From positions 6,756,495 to 6,820,494 of the forward strand of contig PTEX01000012.1 of NCBI GenBank assembly GCA_003342815.1: a stretch of 64,000 bases of DNA, given 5' to 3'. Made by a program: the position numbers and the translations under genes. How positions within the stretch are numbered: the stretch's first letter is position 1; every line of letters starts with the position of its first letter. Below the pieces are notes generated by a model that searched no databases, was not told where the DNA came from, and saw only the letters and a program-made list of their open reading frames with translations. The stretch is from Eudromia elegans (Eukaryota; Chordata; Aves; Tinamiformes; Tinamidae). Positions 1 through 14,980 of the stretch are shown here, in pieces.

Positions 1-3000
1 CCATAATAAAGGCCAAAAATGGACTGTTCAGTATCTAAAAGGTGGAAACAAAGAAAAATGAGAATTTTTTTAAATAAAGCTGCCAAAGGAGCAGTTCAAA
101 CAACTAAATCCTTACAAGCTGTAAGAAGAAAATACCTTATTGTAAGCATAGCAGCAGCACACATCCCTATCAAGAAAATACTAAATAAAGTGTAAGGAAA
201 CTGTCATGGCTAAAGGCAAGGTGAGGAAGATTGTTATACGCAAGAAGACATCCTTCAGAAGTGATGGTATACACAAGAGGAAAATACAAGGGTTTGTGAA
301 TTCTGGCAAATTAAACAGAAACATACAAAAAGTGAGGCGTGACTAGCAAGGGCATGAAAATTAGTATTAAATTGTTCTTCAAATCCAGTAGGAGAATAAA
401 ATCTTATGGGCAATCTGTAGGGCAAACTGGTGATCAGGATGCATAAAAGGAAAGTGCATGAAGGACAAAGCCATGTGAGAGAAACAAAATGGAAAAGTAC
501 TGAGCAACCTTCACTGTGGAAGAAACGGAAGGTTTTTATGTCACCCTTCCTTAGAGTGGAGGGGCTCCATAAAGGATCTGTCTGCAATTTAGGTGGCTCT
601 TGATGAGGACGTGAAAGCAATTGATGAACATTAAAAAAAAAAAAAATTAGTAAATTCACCCCAAAGTTCCAAGAGCACTCAAGAAGGAAATTACTAATAG
701 CTTACTGGTTAAACTAGAAGCAGTGTGTAACTGCTAACTGAAAAACTGCTTGATATATGAGGACTGAAGGATGGTAAAGCTGATGTCATTTTTGAAGACC
801 TTTGGGAGAAAGGTCACAGGGCAATCCTTCAGGTCTCCTCTTGCTTTCCTCAATCTCCATAATTTTTTTTTTTTTTGAGCTACATCCTTTCCAGATGGAA
901 ATACATAATACAGTATACAGCAATTCAAAAGTAGCATTTGAACGGTATTCTTGCAAAATACTAATGCAAAGAACATTCTTCAGTCAACAGAGTACATTAT
1001 AATCTTTAATACCACTTCAGTTAATTAATAACAAAAGAATTTTCAAAATGCAAAATCAGAAAGTTAAAACACTGTATAAATGTGACAGAATTTAGATACA
1101 AAGAGAATAAAAGCCATGGAAATTAGGAATCTTATTTCTCCCTTTATAAGCTCACAACTGTATAAAATACCAATATTTTGAGAAATTTTTAGAGAAACAT
1201 ATTGTTAGAAATATTGTGCATCCCATTCATGGTTAGGTTGCTTCCATTGCACTGAAACGGTAAAACCAGTGTTGTTATGAGAAAATGATCATCAATTTAT
1301 ATCGCTTTATGCAAAGGCAGTAGTGAATAAGGTCTTGTACCTTTATTTTTATGAATAATAACTCTGTACAATTCCCAGAGATTGAATATCAAATCTAATT
1401 TTAAGAAGAGTTTATTTCAAGGGGCTAGGCAAATTTCATTGCTTTTACGGATTTGTTTCAGCTCCCTTTCTTTTAATATATCCTTCCTCTTATGAGAATA
1501 CTAAATATTATTTTATAATAAAGTCTTAGAAATTTAGTGCTACTGCAATAGTTTATTCCCTATTTAATGTGTTTCTATAACAACAACTCTGAGTGTTGTT
1601 ACACCCTTCAAAGTCATGGAAGATCCCTGCCACTGATGTGAGTGGGAATTGAGTCTACCCTGTGGGGGCTCTATCAACTCCCATTGATTTTCCTACTGAA
1701 AAAACTTATATTGGTTGAATTGGGATGTGTGAGAATTTAGAGATGCTCAGCCATAATTAGCAGGAGCTTCATCATGAACTTTTCTGAAGAAGGGTGATCT
1801 CCATAAATACATTCCCCTAACTTTAGATATATGTGCACTTCAGGACTTTGAAAAATATTCTCTGTAGTAGAGGATGGGAGAAAATACTTAATCACATTAA
1901 AAAAAAATAGGTAAGAGTAAAAAACACCTCTCCAATTTTGTATGTCTACTGAAGGCTTGTTTTCTAAAAGGACCAAGAGGGTAAACTCTAAAAGCAAAAT
2001 ATTTAAAGGCCAAAAGTGATTGTTCCAGGAGAGAGTTTTCGTCATCAAGTTCTCTTTTACCAAGAGGAGCCAGCGCTCCACTTTTAGCTCTTCATTTCAG
2101 CTCTCAGGCAGCAGGATCGCTGCTGTCCTGTTTCCTTCTGCAGCACGAGGTAGAGAAAAGGAGAGAGGAAAAAATACTGAGAGGGCTCTGAAGAGGTATC
2201 AAAAAACCACTTCGATATCAGCTTGCGATGCTGATCCAAACATCTGTGAAAGCAGCCCGAATACGCTGCAGGCTCAGGCATTCATTCCTTGTCTTGCTGG
2301 ATGGGCTTTACTGAATAATGTTTAATTTCATGTAACATCTTTTATGCAATACTTGTCTCTAAATGGCCTCTAGAAATAAATAACAGGATCCTCTCCCTCC
2401 TCACCAAAATACAAGCATAGAGAGAGCAAAGAATTTGTTTGAATGAGGAGGCTGGCAGAGAGGACATATATTTTTCCAGATGAAATTTGAAAATTTAGTC
2501 CATGAGACACAGAGAGACGAAGAGTCAGAGAGATGCCTTCTGCAGGATATTTGTATTATTTAGAAAATATTTATATACATGTGTGTATATTATAGGTAAT
2601 ACAAGTTTTTGCAATGCACTTGCCACAGCCTTCAAGGAGGTCATTATATCAATTGCCTGACTGTATCTCTATGTGTGAGTTTAGATCCCTCAGAAGCTGA
2701 AAAAAGAATTAATGAAAACTAATATAGAGTTTTGTGATGTAATCTATTCTGCATCATCTCTCTTTGCTTTATCTATATTAATGTATTCTGGAAAGACTTA
2801 CATCATATATCACTATCATCACTAATGCTTGTCCATATTTCTGTCTTAATTTTCTCTTCATTAAATAATATGTTTACTGGCACATGTTGAAAAATATTAT
2901 TTAGTGATATTATCCATTTTCGGTCATGTCATGCACAGTCACTTTTCTGTTTTATTTAGAAAATATTTGATATTTTTGAGCTTCTTTATTCTCTTTTGTA

Positions 3001-5806
3001 CAGTGTGCTACATATGCATAGCTATGGCTGAATCCTGTATTCAATTGCTTTAAAATGAGGCCAAGCCTTTTCTTAGGTTTATATTCATTTCTAATGATTT
3101 TGCTCCTATCGAGAACTGCTAAAAAATCCTCTGCCTTTAAAGCTGCAGTGCTGATCATATTATATGGAATAGGTCTCTACCTCCTTTTTCTTTTTTTTTT
3201 TTTAATGGGAATGAGACAACACATCCCTCCACTGCAGATCAGTGGAGCAACTTTGGTTCTGCTCCCTTATACTGTGACAGCCAAGTCACACGTTTGGTCA
3301 AACAGCAGCATCTAGGATGAGGGGAAGCAGCAAGGGACAGGAGTTGGGCTTCAAATTCATAAGATCTTGGTAGATCATCGCATGGTGAAGGAGGCAGCAT
3401 GTGCATCCTACACTCGGGAAGTGAGACTAACCAGACCTGCATTTAAATTTCTTCTGAAAGCAATGGATTGTTTCAGATTTTACCTGATTTTCAGGATTTC
3501 ACTGAGATTCTAGACTACAGGAATATTTTACACTGCCAACTCTTCATTAATACCTTTCTGTAAAATCCTGTGTGCTTAATTTAAAATAATGACAATCTTC
3601 TACAGACAGAGATGTGACACATGGATATGTTATAATTACATCTGCAGTTATATTTTTTTGCTGATTCATGACTTTTCTACTTAGCTTTTCATTTCTAGCT
3701 TTCAAGGCATTTTGTAGAAGAAATCAAGTGTTCTCACTTCTACTTAATCTGTAAGGAAACTGAGGACAAGAAAAAAATGCTGATAGTCATACGGCAAGTC
3801 TTTGGCTGAACCAGAAATAGCAGCCAGAAATCTTGCTCGCAGTCTAGGTCTTGATCTGCTGAGCCATGCTACCACCCACACATAAATTAAGAACTGTCAA
3901 TCTTTACAAAAATGAAAGGCTAGATATTCAACTGTGGCTCTAATGTTGCACTGATTATGTTCATATACAAGTAAAATAAATGAATTGCATGCCCAAGTGG
4001 CATATATGTGTAATTCACAAGTAAAATAATTATTTCAGCATACCAAAAAGGGAAGGAAATTTAAAAAATAGATCTTTTCTGTTAACGTAGAGATGCTTAT
4101 TGAAAATCTAAAGCATGAACATTGCATTTCATGCAATGCAGAAGAAATTATAACATATTACAACAGAATGGAAAACATACATACCACAAGACATGTTCGC
4201 TTCTGCTCCAGCTTAGGCTCCTTATTGACATGCCTAAAGGTGCTGTTCCTATCAGTGTTTCTTGGAGGTCAAGGAAGTATGTTTTTGTGAAAGATAAAAA
4301 AACAACAGAGCTACCTACAGGCTCTGAGCTCAAGGTTCAAAGCTTTTCCTGAAGAACCTTTTGTCCGTCACAGCAGAGCAGGGAGCAGAATTTTTATAGT
4401 GGTTTTCATATTCATCTTTAAAAAATTTATAGTACTCTGAATGTTGGTTTTAGGTCATTAAAACTTATCTAAAAAAAGTAGTTGCCTTAACACTATACTT
4501 GCATTGGAAGGAATTAACATTTTAAAGCACTATTATTCCCTTTTTTTTCAAAAGTGTTTCTGTTTACTTTTAAGAATTGTATATGGAGAATAAATGTAAT
4601 GCAATGTCTAATGTTTATTCAGATTTGATATATGAAAATATCCAAGGGTAGGTTCATGAGGGCTAAACAATTTCACAGCTTCAGAGTAACAACTCTGGAG
4701 GAAGAGACTGTCAACACACTGGATTATTTCTCCATACGAAGCTTGTTTACACCTGCTTTTGTGGGGGCAAAAATTGAGACGTGTTTCTCTCTCTTGTGGG
4801 AATATATGCGTCTTGCTAAACAACCTTGACAGAGCAGCATGTGCGTAACTGTACAGAGAAGCCGTTCCCATGATGAGCTATTATGATGAATCAAAGGGAA
4901 CGGCAGCAGCAGCACAATGGCAATTGAAGGGTTTCTTCAGTGGTGTCTCATATATTTGTGCTGCAGAACTGAAACTAAAAACATGAAGTGACGCACAGAA
5001 CTGCAACGAAGTGGCTAAAATATGCGGTGACGTTTTTAAGAATGTGCCCACAGAATATTAAATAAAGCCCCAAGTTGATATCGCTGCTGACTAGAACCAA
5101 CTCTCATTCTGCTTTATTTGTGATGATGGCATTGAAAAGGCGTGCTCGTGAGAAGGAGGTTGCTGCATCAAGAGATGGTAGTTTCTTTACAGTATCCTCA
5201 GAGCACAGCCCTTCCTCTCTCTCTACAGTCACCAAATTTATTCTTCTGGTTAGAGTACAACTCTATTTTTCATGTTCTCCTGGTACCTCCCTGGTCTCAT
5301 TGGCTACATCTGTGCTAGGAAAAGCAAGGAAGCCTGGTATCCTAGGCCTATAGGACTAGGACTATAAATGCTAGTAAACTGGACCATTTCTTCAATGAAA
5401 TTGGCCAAAACTGCTTAGCACTCTCCCAAGCAGTTTCACACCAGAGTCCAAATGGGATGGTTTAGGGATCATTCCTAGCAGGCAGTCTGCAAGCCACTCA
5501 TCAGTGCAGACCTGTGCTCTTCCATGCCCTAGGGACTAGGAACCCTCCTAGGCATGTTTAATTTACCACTGACTTCAATATAGCTGCTGAACCTGAAATA
5601 CATGTTGATGCCAAAATGGTCCCATTAACAGCTGCTTCCACTAAAACATCTGCACTTTTCTTTTCATTGGCTTGTCAAGTTGCATACCTTAATTCAAATC
5701 CATATTTCTTTCTGTGTAAGGTCCTGTGTCAGATATAGTTAACTATGAGTGCAAATAGAGAAATCAGTTATTTCAGAAAGAAATAGCTTTCTATACCTTA
5801 TTTTCC
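1..5806. other. Intergenic, AT-rich, no gene seen
   Basis: Unique-looking AT-rich DNA. Open stretches of up to about 134 codons (for example minus 255-659) have no family resemblance, conserved motif or splice structure. Bases 220-330 have a faint resemblance to a LINE linker (K-K-T-S-F-R then basic residues) that I cannot substantiate. No RNA gene recognised. Confidence 0.6.
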
Positions 5807-6011
5807 ACTTCCTTTCTGAACTTTTTTTAATATTTTTTCCATTTCTCAAATTCATCTTTTTCCATTTTTCTCTCTTTTCTAATCTTTTGTTTCTTTTTTC
5901 TTTTTTATTGTTTTGTTTTTTCTAATTGTTATTGCTTTTATTAATTAATGAATTTATATTATTTTTTATTATTATTTTATTGTTATTGCTATTCCTATTA
6001 TTACTCTTGCA
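5807..6011. repeat. T-rich / polypyrimidine low-complexity tract
   Basis: About 200 bases dominated by T with C and A interruptions (TTTTCTC, TTATTATT), pyrimidine-rich on the plus strand at the left and TTA-rich at the right. Nothing coding. Confidence 0.85.
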
Positions 6012-9000
6012 TCGTTCTCATTACTCTTCCCTGCAGTAATTGCTCACCCTACACACCCATAAAATAATTTCTCCTTCTGGAGGCAAAGGCAACTCTGTCC
6101 TAAGCATGAGGTGATCTACCTCTTGCTTACCTCTAGCAAGATGTTTCACAACATAGATGATCTCTTCTCCCTGGTCAACAATAACTGAGAAGATTTTTTT
6201 CTCTTTCCGTCCATCTCTGCCATCCATCTTTCAATTTTTGAGTTTTCATCTCTTCAATTGACTTTTTTTCCTCCCCTTTTATTCATTTCCCTGGATTAGC
6301 AACAGGATTGCAGTAGTATCATTCAGAATCCATCTCATAATTATTCTCCCCTTGTTTCCTCTCCTGTTGTTCTGCAGTTGTCATGAGCTGTTCTAGAGAC
6401 ATCTGGATCCAGTCTTTGCAAGCTGGAGCAACTGGAGCAGTGACATCTGTTTTGGTTGACAATTCTGCTGCAAAAAAAAAAGCTGTATTTGACTGGTAAT
6501 TCTTTCTACCCCCAAATCGCTTCCAGGAGAGACATGGAGAAATCTCAGTGTGATTCTATGGCTTAAACTCTGCAAGAATTCAGAAAGGCTGGAATGGACT
6601 ATTAGGTACTTTGTGTAAATCTAGACCTGCTTAAGGCTTGAAATATTATGGCTAAATCGTAAGAGTAGCATATTCTGACCTCCTCTGTGATAGGGAATAG
6701 TACATTTCACTGATGTGCTTTATACTGGGGCAAAAACTGATGTTTGACCATAACATCTGATACTTTTGGAGACACAACGAGATAAAGAGTTTGTGACTCT
6801 TACACTGGGTCGTTTCAATGGTTAAAATTTGCTAATTAATTGATCCTGTGGTTAAACCTTAATTCAATTGTCAGCCCCTGGCTCTTGTGATACTTTTACA
6901 TGCTAGGTTAAAGTGACTACTATTATTTATTTATTTAGTTACATATTTTTGCTCTTCGAAAAGAGGATACGAGGTCTTTCTAATAATCAAAGAAAAAGTC
7001 TCATTAATTTCCTTTGCCACCACATCACATCGAAAGCTTATTTTCCCAATATGAAGAACTCCTGAATTATTTTTAGCTTATGCCTTTGATGATGCATATA
7101 TTATGGCATATGAATTATAATAGTTTGCATAAGATCTTTTAAGAGTCTGAAGATCAGTGTCTTTTTGTAATAATGACAGACATGCAACAAAACCAAAATG
7201 AACAAAATGATGAAAACAAAATGATGAGGACAAAGAATATGAGCTAAGGTGCAGATTAAAGTTGTAATTATTTTGCTACTTTCTATAATTTTCAGTTGAT
7301 GCTTCATATAATTTTTAAAGGAATTGCATATATATTTCAGCATATGAATAAACATATATATCTAAAAATGTATAAAGTTTCTTTTAGAAAAAGAACATTT
7401 CAGATGAGAATTTAAAATGAGGGATTTTCATCCATTTGCTATATTACTAGCACAGGTGATTTTAGACTAGCCCTACCGATAGCTCAAAATGTATAATTTA
7501 TAAGTTTGCAGAGTGTCATGAAGATACTATAAGAAATAAATGCACAAGCATGTATTCCTTTAGTAAGACATTTTTAAAATCTCTTTTCTTCCTGTCCAAT
7601 GACTTATAATTTCTTATAATTAATAAATACAGTTTAAAATGCAGTTAAAATCTATTTTTTGTTGTTGTTGTTCTATGATTATATTGAAAAATATATATTT
7701 ACAGTAAAGAAAACAACAGTAAAAGTCCCCTAGATTTTAAAATATTTATTCAGAGAAGGTTTAATTTTCATGCACGTAATATATATAAAAAACCTAATGA
7801 CGAAAGACAAGTCAACAGAAAACCATAGCAATGTAATAATTTGAACTGATTTTTTTTTTTTTTTTTTTGGCTGTTGCTTGCTTCAGGAGGAATGCTGTTA
7901 GTATTTCAGTTGAAGAGTTTGCATATTTTGGAGTGGGAGGGCTTTTTTTGAGGGAGGGATTTTTTGTTTGCCTTTTAGTATTTTTCTGAGAAACTAGTGA
8001 AGAAAAAAAAAATTCTATGAGAAAAAAAAAATGTGATGGGGGGGAGGACTTTAACAGAGGGATATGTCTGAAAAGTCAATTCAATTTTTGACAAATTTTG
8101 TCATGGAAAAGATAGCTCTGTGTCTAGTCAGGAAGTATTTTATATTTACAAATACACTTTCCTGAGTGTGCTCTTGTACATTTAATAGAAATGAATTTGC
8201 AATATCCCCTCGGGGCAGCTCTTCATGCCCCAGGCAACCTTGAAGGCTTCACCAGGATTCTCCTATGTGCTGTGGGCTGGGCAATTTTCTTATATTTTTG
8301 TTCTTTCAATCTTTCTTTCTATTTCTTTCCAGCTAAAAATCTGTCACTGAATGGTCCCCAGCCCTGGGTGAAGTGACACAGGATAGGTCATGTGTGCACT
8401 GCATCGAAGTAGCTCCTCTAGATCAAGCTAGCTGCACCCACAGCATTCCTGAGTCTTCTCCGGGACTTGTGCAGTGGCTCTACATTTTACTGCTCTTCTC
8501 TCCTTCTTGCATGGCTTCAGGATTATTTTGAGAGTATATTTGTGCAGTCCACGTGATGCTGTTGTACCATGGTTGAAAGACCTTATAGGCCAAGGTAGGT
8601 ATGCTGTGGTGTGGGGAAGAGGGGAATAAGCCGTGTAAGAAAGAGAGAAGAGAACACTGGGAATGAAACTTAGTAAAGAGAAGGAAGAAATTGGGAACCA
8701 AGGAGAAAGAGGAAGTTTGGGAAGTTTGGATACAAGGAGACTTTGTATCTAGTAGGCTAAAACAGGAAACAAGAAGGAAAGACTAAATCTGGCTGAAATG
8801 CATGTGGTGCTGGCAAAATAGTGCTCAATGCTGACTCATTTTCTGCCACCTAGTCTTCGTTCAAGATCTGTTATAGATCTTTAAATATCGCTGTATCAGC
8901 TTGCATCTTTGCACTCTTACAATCTTTGACTCATTCCACTTACCAGCAACCATGTGAGGAAGCAATGGACCAGGTTGACAAACAAAGGCCCCGGGGCCTT

Positions 9001-11253
9001 ACAGAAGTTAATGAATCCATCCAACCTCAAATATTCTTTGAACCTGTGACAAGCTTAGAGTAATTTGATGCAAATTACTATGTTTGGAACATGTTTTTCA
9101 AAAATCAAAGATTCACCTGAGCTTTGGTGGTCCTTTTGACTTATGGTTATAAGCAAATTTAGAGAATTCTTTCTTGCAGTTACAACTCATTATAGACAGT
9201 ATTATCTTTTTTTAGATGCTAGGCGAAATGATCATTAACCCAATTTCAGCTTAAATAGCTAGGCTTGGTCTGTAACAGATGTCCAGAAAATGGCTCAGGC
9301 AGACTCCTCTGAAATCAAGTAGGATTCCTTAACAGCTCTGCCATGTAGCCCACATTATGCACTTATACTAAGCATTAATAATTGATTAACTACTTATTAA
9401 TTATGTATAAGTGTCCTCTATAATAACATAAAGCATAATCTCTATGAATATCCTGAAATTCACATGTATTTTTGAACTCCAGATTGGGCATTTAGCAAAA
9501 AGCATAAGTACGCAAATAACGAAACAACTCTTGTCTGGAAGCGCTCTCTATGGAGAGTTTGCACACTTTTGAAGCAAACACAAGGGACTGCATTTCATGG
9601 CAACCCAATGATGGAAAAAAGCCGAAACAGACTCTCTGTGCACATTACCTCCCCGCAGACACTGAAGCTGCAGCGCTGTCCCTGCGCTGTGTGTGTTCAG
9701 CAAACAGACCCCAGAAGAGGCAACGGGGGACCAAGGGATGCTTCTTCGTGAGTCGGTGCCATCAGCTAATGCTGCACACCAACCTGTGATGTAAATTGCA
9801 GTGTTAACACATAACCTGGAAATTTGCCTAATGTTTTATATGGTGTTAGCTCAATAGGATCGAGGAAAGTAGCATCAATGTACAAGTCGATAATATTTTG
9901 AAAATGTGCTGATTTCTGCTTTGAATCTCTTTGCTGCAAAACATAAAATTAGGGCGCTCTGTAAACTCCGTGACTAATTTAAAGTAATAGAATCTAAAGC
10001 AAATTCTGCTAATCGCCTTAATATGTGGAACAAATAAGCATATTCTGAACATCTGTTGTGTCATATCTGAGCCAGATGTATTATAAGCTTGAAGCCGCTG
10101 GATAATCCTGTGTAGTTTTACTAGGTACAGGATGCTAGTTATAGGATACAACATTACATAGACTGAATATCTCTAACCTATATATATATATGCCTGTGTG
10201 TCTGTATAAATATACATGTGTAGGTAAAACCATTTATACCAATGGCAAAGAGCTTTTCTAGAAAAGTTCTGAGTTCAAAACCAAATTATTTACAAGCTTC
10301 CATGGTAGTACATAAAGCTTGAAGCCATAGTCAGGGAAGAAGTTTCTTGCAGGAAACATAAAGCTCACCACTTCTTATCATGAGTTCTGAAACTATATAT
10401 ATATTCATTAAAGAGATAATTTACTAGTCTTAAATCAAGAAAAAGTCTTTGAGAGTTATGTCAGTCACTCAACCCTGTGGTGTTTGTTTCCCAAACGGGC
10501 TCTTTTAAAGGTTGATAAAGGTTGACAAAAGGAGGCATGGTGAGGTTAACTGCACGCACACATGTGGCAAACCGAAGGGGAGCCTCTTGTCACTCTCTGT
10601 GCAGCACATCACAGATCTCATGTCAAGGTTGAAGCAGATTGAGGCTTCTTTAAAAAATGCTCTTAACCCCTGCCTGTTTGGGAGGTTGGAATAATCCCTT
10701 CTTAAATTGAGAGCCCAGCACAGCACTGAGAGGTTACCTTGTTTACAAAGTTGTGCAACAACTTTATAATTTGTGGCATGTCCCCTAAAATGGGATTTGC
10801 CATAGGGTCATTGGTCAGCAAAATCATACTGCATGCCCAGCTGAACAGGCTGCCTGGTGGAATGAGTCCCAGTCATCACATCCAGGATAGAAGGAGAGTC
10901 GACTTAATGAATTATGTTCTTTTCAGTCTTGGTATTTAATCTTGAATCAATAGTCTTTTTTTTTTTCTGTAATATGTTTTCTCTTAGATAGGTAAACTGT
11001 ACAAATATATTGTTACAAACAGAATACAAAAATAAATGTATTACTTGTTCAATCTGCCCTAAAAGAAATTGTCGTTTTTTTCCCTGGTTTTCCAGAGTAT
11101 TGGAAGTCTCTCTGTTTGTAGTTATGAAAAACCTTGAAGAGCGTACCAAGTGTTTGAAGCTCAAGAAATATTCAAATGTTTAAGTGTCTAAAAACAATAC
11201 AGAAATCAAGTTCTGTAAAACAGAAACTAAGTGCAGGAAATTAAGTGTGGCAT

Positions 11254-11291
11254 TTTCTAGACCTGCACTACATTTCTAGACGTGCACTACA
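11254..11291. repeat. 19-bp tandem duplication
   Basis: Two adjacent 19-bp copies (11254-11272 and 11273-11291) differing at one base (ACCTGC versus ACGTGC). Confidence 0.95.
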
Positions 11292-14200
11292 TTTAACATG
11301 GCTGCGATTTGTCCTGGAAAAGAGATGCTCTTCTTTTACCTTCAGTTTTGTGAGGGAGCAGTATAAGCCGTCATAACGATTTCCTAAACCAGTTTCTTCA
11401 TTTCTCTAATGAGAAATGTACCAAATGTACCACATCCCTGGCAAAAAGAAACGATACGATTAACCTGGTCCTCTACAAAATTACTCAAGTGCCTGCTTTT
11501 ATTACAGAGATCTGCAAACAAGTGTGGTCGGACTTGCTGAAGGGACATCAGACTCCTACTAGTTTCCTTTAGTAGAATAATCACTGCTTAAATGAAGGTG
11601 TGTATTTGCAGGCAAACAAGCCAATAGTGAGCTGTGCCAGGTCTCTGCTGTAATCCCACAGCAGGCTGAGGCATCACTGGTTGTTATGTTCTGGCTCAGT
11701 AACTATCAATGAGGGACCCCAGATAGGGCCTCTCTCATCTCCATGTGCGGGCAGAGCTTTGCTGGAGCCCTTCTGCTTCCTGAGAAATATGAGGCATCAC
11801 CAGCATCGTTTCTGCCCCAAATTGCACGTGGTGGGATCGAATGGACAAATGTCTGTAGAGCAGAAAATGTAAAAATTTGGCAAATTGCAGTTCTCTTTCA
11901 GTAAAAGGCTTGTAGAGCAGAGAGTGGGGAAAAAAAAAACCAACCCAGAGTGGTTGTATGAGGTAGAGACAGTCTCGGGAAGCTAATTTCACCTTAATAT
12001 GAGCCATAGACATCTGTCAAACCAGTAAAATTGGAAACAGATGCAGGCTCTAAACAACCCTCAGTAGGACAAACAGCTGCTTTTGTGACATTGTTCCAAG
12101 CACAGAAAAGGAAAAGGTAACCAAAATCTACAATAAACAGATAGACGAAAAGGAGGAATATGCACAAAGAAATTTTCCGCTTCTTGAACGTAGTTGAGAA
12201 AACCATTGGCTTGAAATAAGATATAGTGGGAAGCAAAATTCGCTGTAATGTAAGACATTGGTTTAGCACAAAGAGTATTAGTTCTCCAGTGGAAATACTA
12301 AGGAAAGCCTCAGACAGAGTGTATTTTCTAAAAAGAATATTGAAATGACATTCAGAACGGCTATGTAGTACTTTCGTTAAATAAAATATGTACAACAGGC
12401 TAAAGCTCTTTTCATACATTCAAGTGAAAGAAAAAACATGCATAGAAAATGAATGGAGTACGGGGGCTCAGAACCAGAACCCAAGGAATGTATTAATAAG
12501 TCACTAATTTGGAGCTCCACATGCCTAATCTAGTAAATCATCGTTCCATGCTGATTATATATATTTCCATGCATTCATATGAGCTGCAATTTTCCTATTT
12601 TACAGTCTTTTACAGAAAATGGAGTATTATAAATCTATTCTTTAAATATACCCTTTTTTGTTGTTTGTTTGTTCTTCATTTCTTTTAGATTTTACTTCTA
12701 AATAAGTTATAGAGCAGACATATGGGCAAGAGAGTTACCATAACATAATACATACTAAAAAACAGTTTTCTGAATTTGCTAATTTCTTTTAAAAGGTAAG
12801 GCCAAGGGAAAAAAAAAAAAGTGTAATTCTCAATATTTAAAATCATAAATTTAGAAGATATGTGAATTGTATGATGAACAATAGAAATCAGAAACATAAT
12901 CTGATTTGTGTTTAGCTTGAAATTTTCTGCTGCTGTTTCTGTCACAGGTCTATGGTCATAAAACCTCACCTGTTTCTTCCAGTTATTTCACTTAAAGGTA
13001 TTGCTTTCACCCATTGTTATGTGTATGTGGCATTTCATAACTTTCAAGTGCTTGAGTCTGTAATTTTAATAATCTTTTAACACAGAGGTCCAGGTTCTTT
13101 TCATCAGTAGCAGTTCAGTTTATAAATGTAGGTATCCTTTATGGTGCTACTGCAATGCACAGTCTGTTCTGTTGGCTGCTGAAGAATATGATAAAAGGGT
13201 CCCTGGCATCATCACTGACAGCTCCTGAAAGATTTTATGACTGTATATTTGCTTGGGCATCTCTCTCTCTCGAATTCTACCCTGTAGTGCTGCTACCTTG
13301 AGCTGCTAACAAGGAAAGTAGCATTGCTTGAGAAGCTGAGACAGAAGTGTAAGTACAGCCTTTGGATCAAAGAGAAAGGAGAATTTATCAGTAATTCTTG
13401 CTCCTTTTGCAAAGCAGTTGTCTCATTCTCCAAGTCAGTAGCTTTCAAACTTGTGGCTTATGGAAAGATCAGTAAAACAAAAAGCAATCTCTCTTTTGGA
13501 GTCTGCATTTCCTCTTGGAACGTCTTGTGGGTCTCTAGCTCAAACGTTTTTGAAATTCAAACAAAAAATTATACATTTTCCCGCTGGGGAATAGCATTTG
13601 TTAAAACAGAATTAAGATTGAAAGCATACATTAATAATTAATAACTTAAAGAATATGTCATATATTGTAATTACAAAAAAGCTGCTATTGGAAAGTCCCA
13701 AATCTTAAAAGTGAAATTAATCTTAAATGCACAGTTGATAGTAAACCTGACAGGCAATAACACCAAGATGGTGAAAATTTCCTTTTTTTAAAATTCATTT
13801 AATCTACTCCATAGCTCTCTACACTGAATGTAAATTATTAATTAAAGACTTTATATGTCACCGTGTGTAAGAGTTATGGCATTTGCTTGCATTACTAGCA
13901 CTAGTATAATAATTTTCTTTCTATTCTGTTTTTAGACGTGTTTTTTGCTTAGAAGTATAATAACTTGTGATGAAAACCTAGAAATAATGTGTAAAAATGA
14001 TTGCTTTATTGATGAAGACTTTTGGTCTTTCTGTGTTTACAAGTATATAGTTATAAAAATTTAATAAGTAGTCATAAAAATATACAGTTGTAAAATCTTA
14101 ATAAATGTAAATTATTAGGATTGTTCTCAAAGTCAGGAGCTCAATGAGTTATATATGTTGTCTTAGAACATTTTGACTAATATGCTTATTTTTGTCCGCA

Positions 14201-14950
14201 AGATGGTTATTGTGTCTCTCCATCTTTTATAACACTATATTACATATAAATCAAAAATAGAAAACTGGGAATCACAAATTTGTTTGGACAGACTAATGAA
14301 AGAAAAAAAAAAGAAGAAACAGAAAGAATTTTGAACTTGAAAGTTTAAATTAAGAAAGAGAAGCACTTCTAATAAGCATCATTTTCCTCTAAGTTACCTG
14401 TATTTAAGAAAATTATAACAACATTCAGAAATTTGTATAGGTGTCATTGTAGACAATTTAGCAAGATATTCTCTGGAATATATAAATGAAATCACACTCA
14501 AACCATTCATGGATACATATGAAAAAATATGAAAATACTTAACTCTCTTCATAATTCAGAGTTCTATTCTGGTTATTATTCCTCAGAATTAATAATCACA
14601 GCAATTAAAGATCAAAGAGCAAAAATTATCAGAAAAGTAAAGGAGAAATTTGAAGTGAAGTGGTAGAAAAGATTGTTCTATTTTATTCAGGTGGAACAGA
14701 TATAAAGTGATAAACAGTGACATTGTGTATATTTTCACACATTACAGGATCACAAATGTCAGGCTACCATGATATAGAGGAACTAATTCTCTCAGAATAT
14801 CAATTCAGGTCTGGGACATCTGTTGTAGTCTAAGTGAACAAAACATCTTTCTATATGATTAATATTACCATAACTATATAATAAGTTAATAAAAAGAAGT
14901 TAGATACTGTGCATATATATGGATATTTATATGTATCATACATGTATTTA

Positions 14951-14980
14951 TTATATATACACACACACAGAGACACGCAC
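14951..14980. repeat. TA/CA microsatellite
   Basis: TTATATATACACACACACAG followed by a degenerate ACACGCAC tail. TA-rich sequence also flanks it on the left (14910-14945). Confidence 0.85.

Noticed and set aside
220-620. Possible very old LINE ORF2 linker on the plus strand (KKTSFR then basic residues)
   Set aside because: The resemblance is only a few residues and is followed by several stops, so I cannot separate it from chance.
11994-12419. 141-codon minus-strand ORF with hydrophobic stretch
   Set aside because: Frames of this length are expected about once by chance in 64 kb of AT-rich sequence. The hydrophobicity comes from T-rich codons, and no motif is seen.
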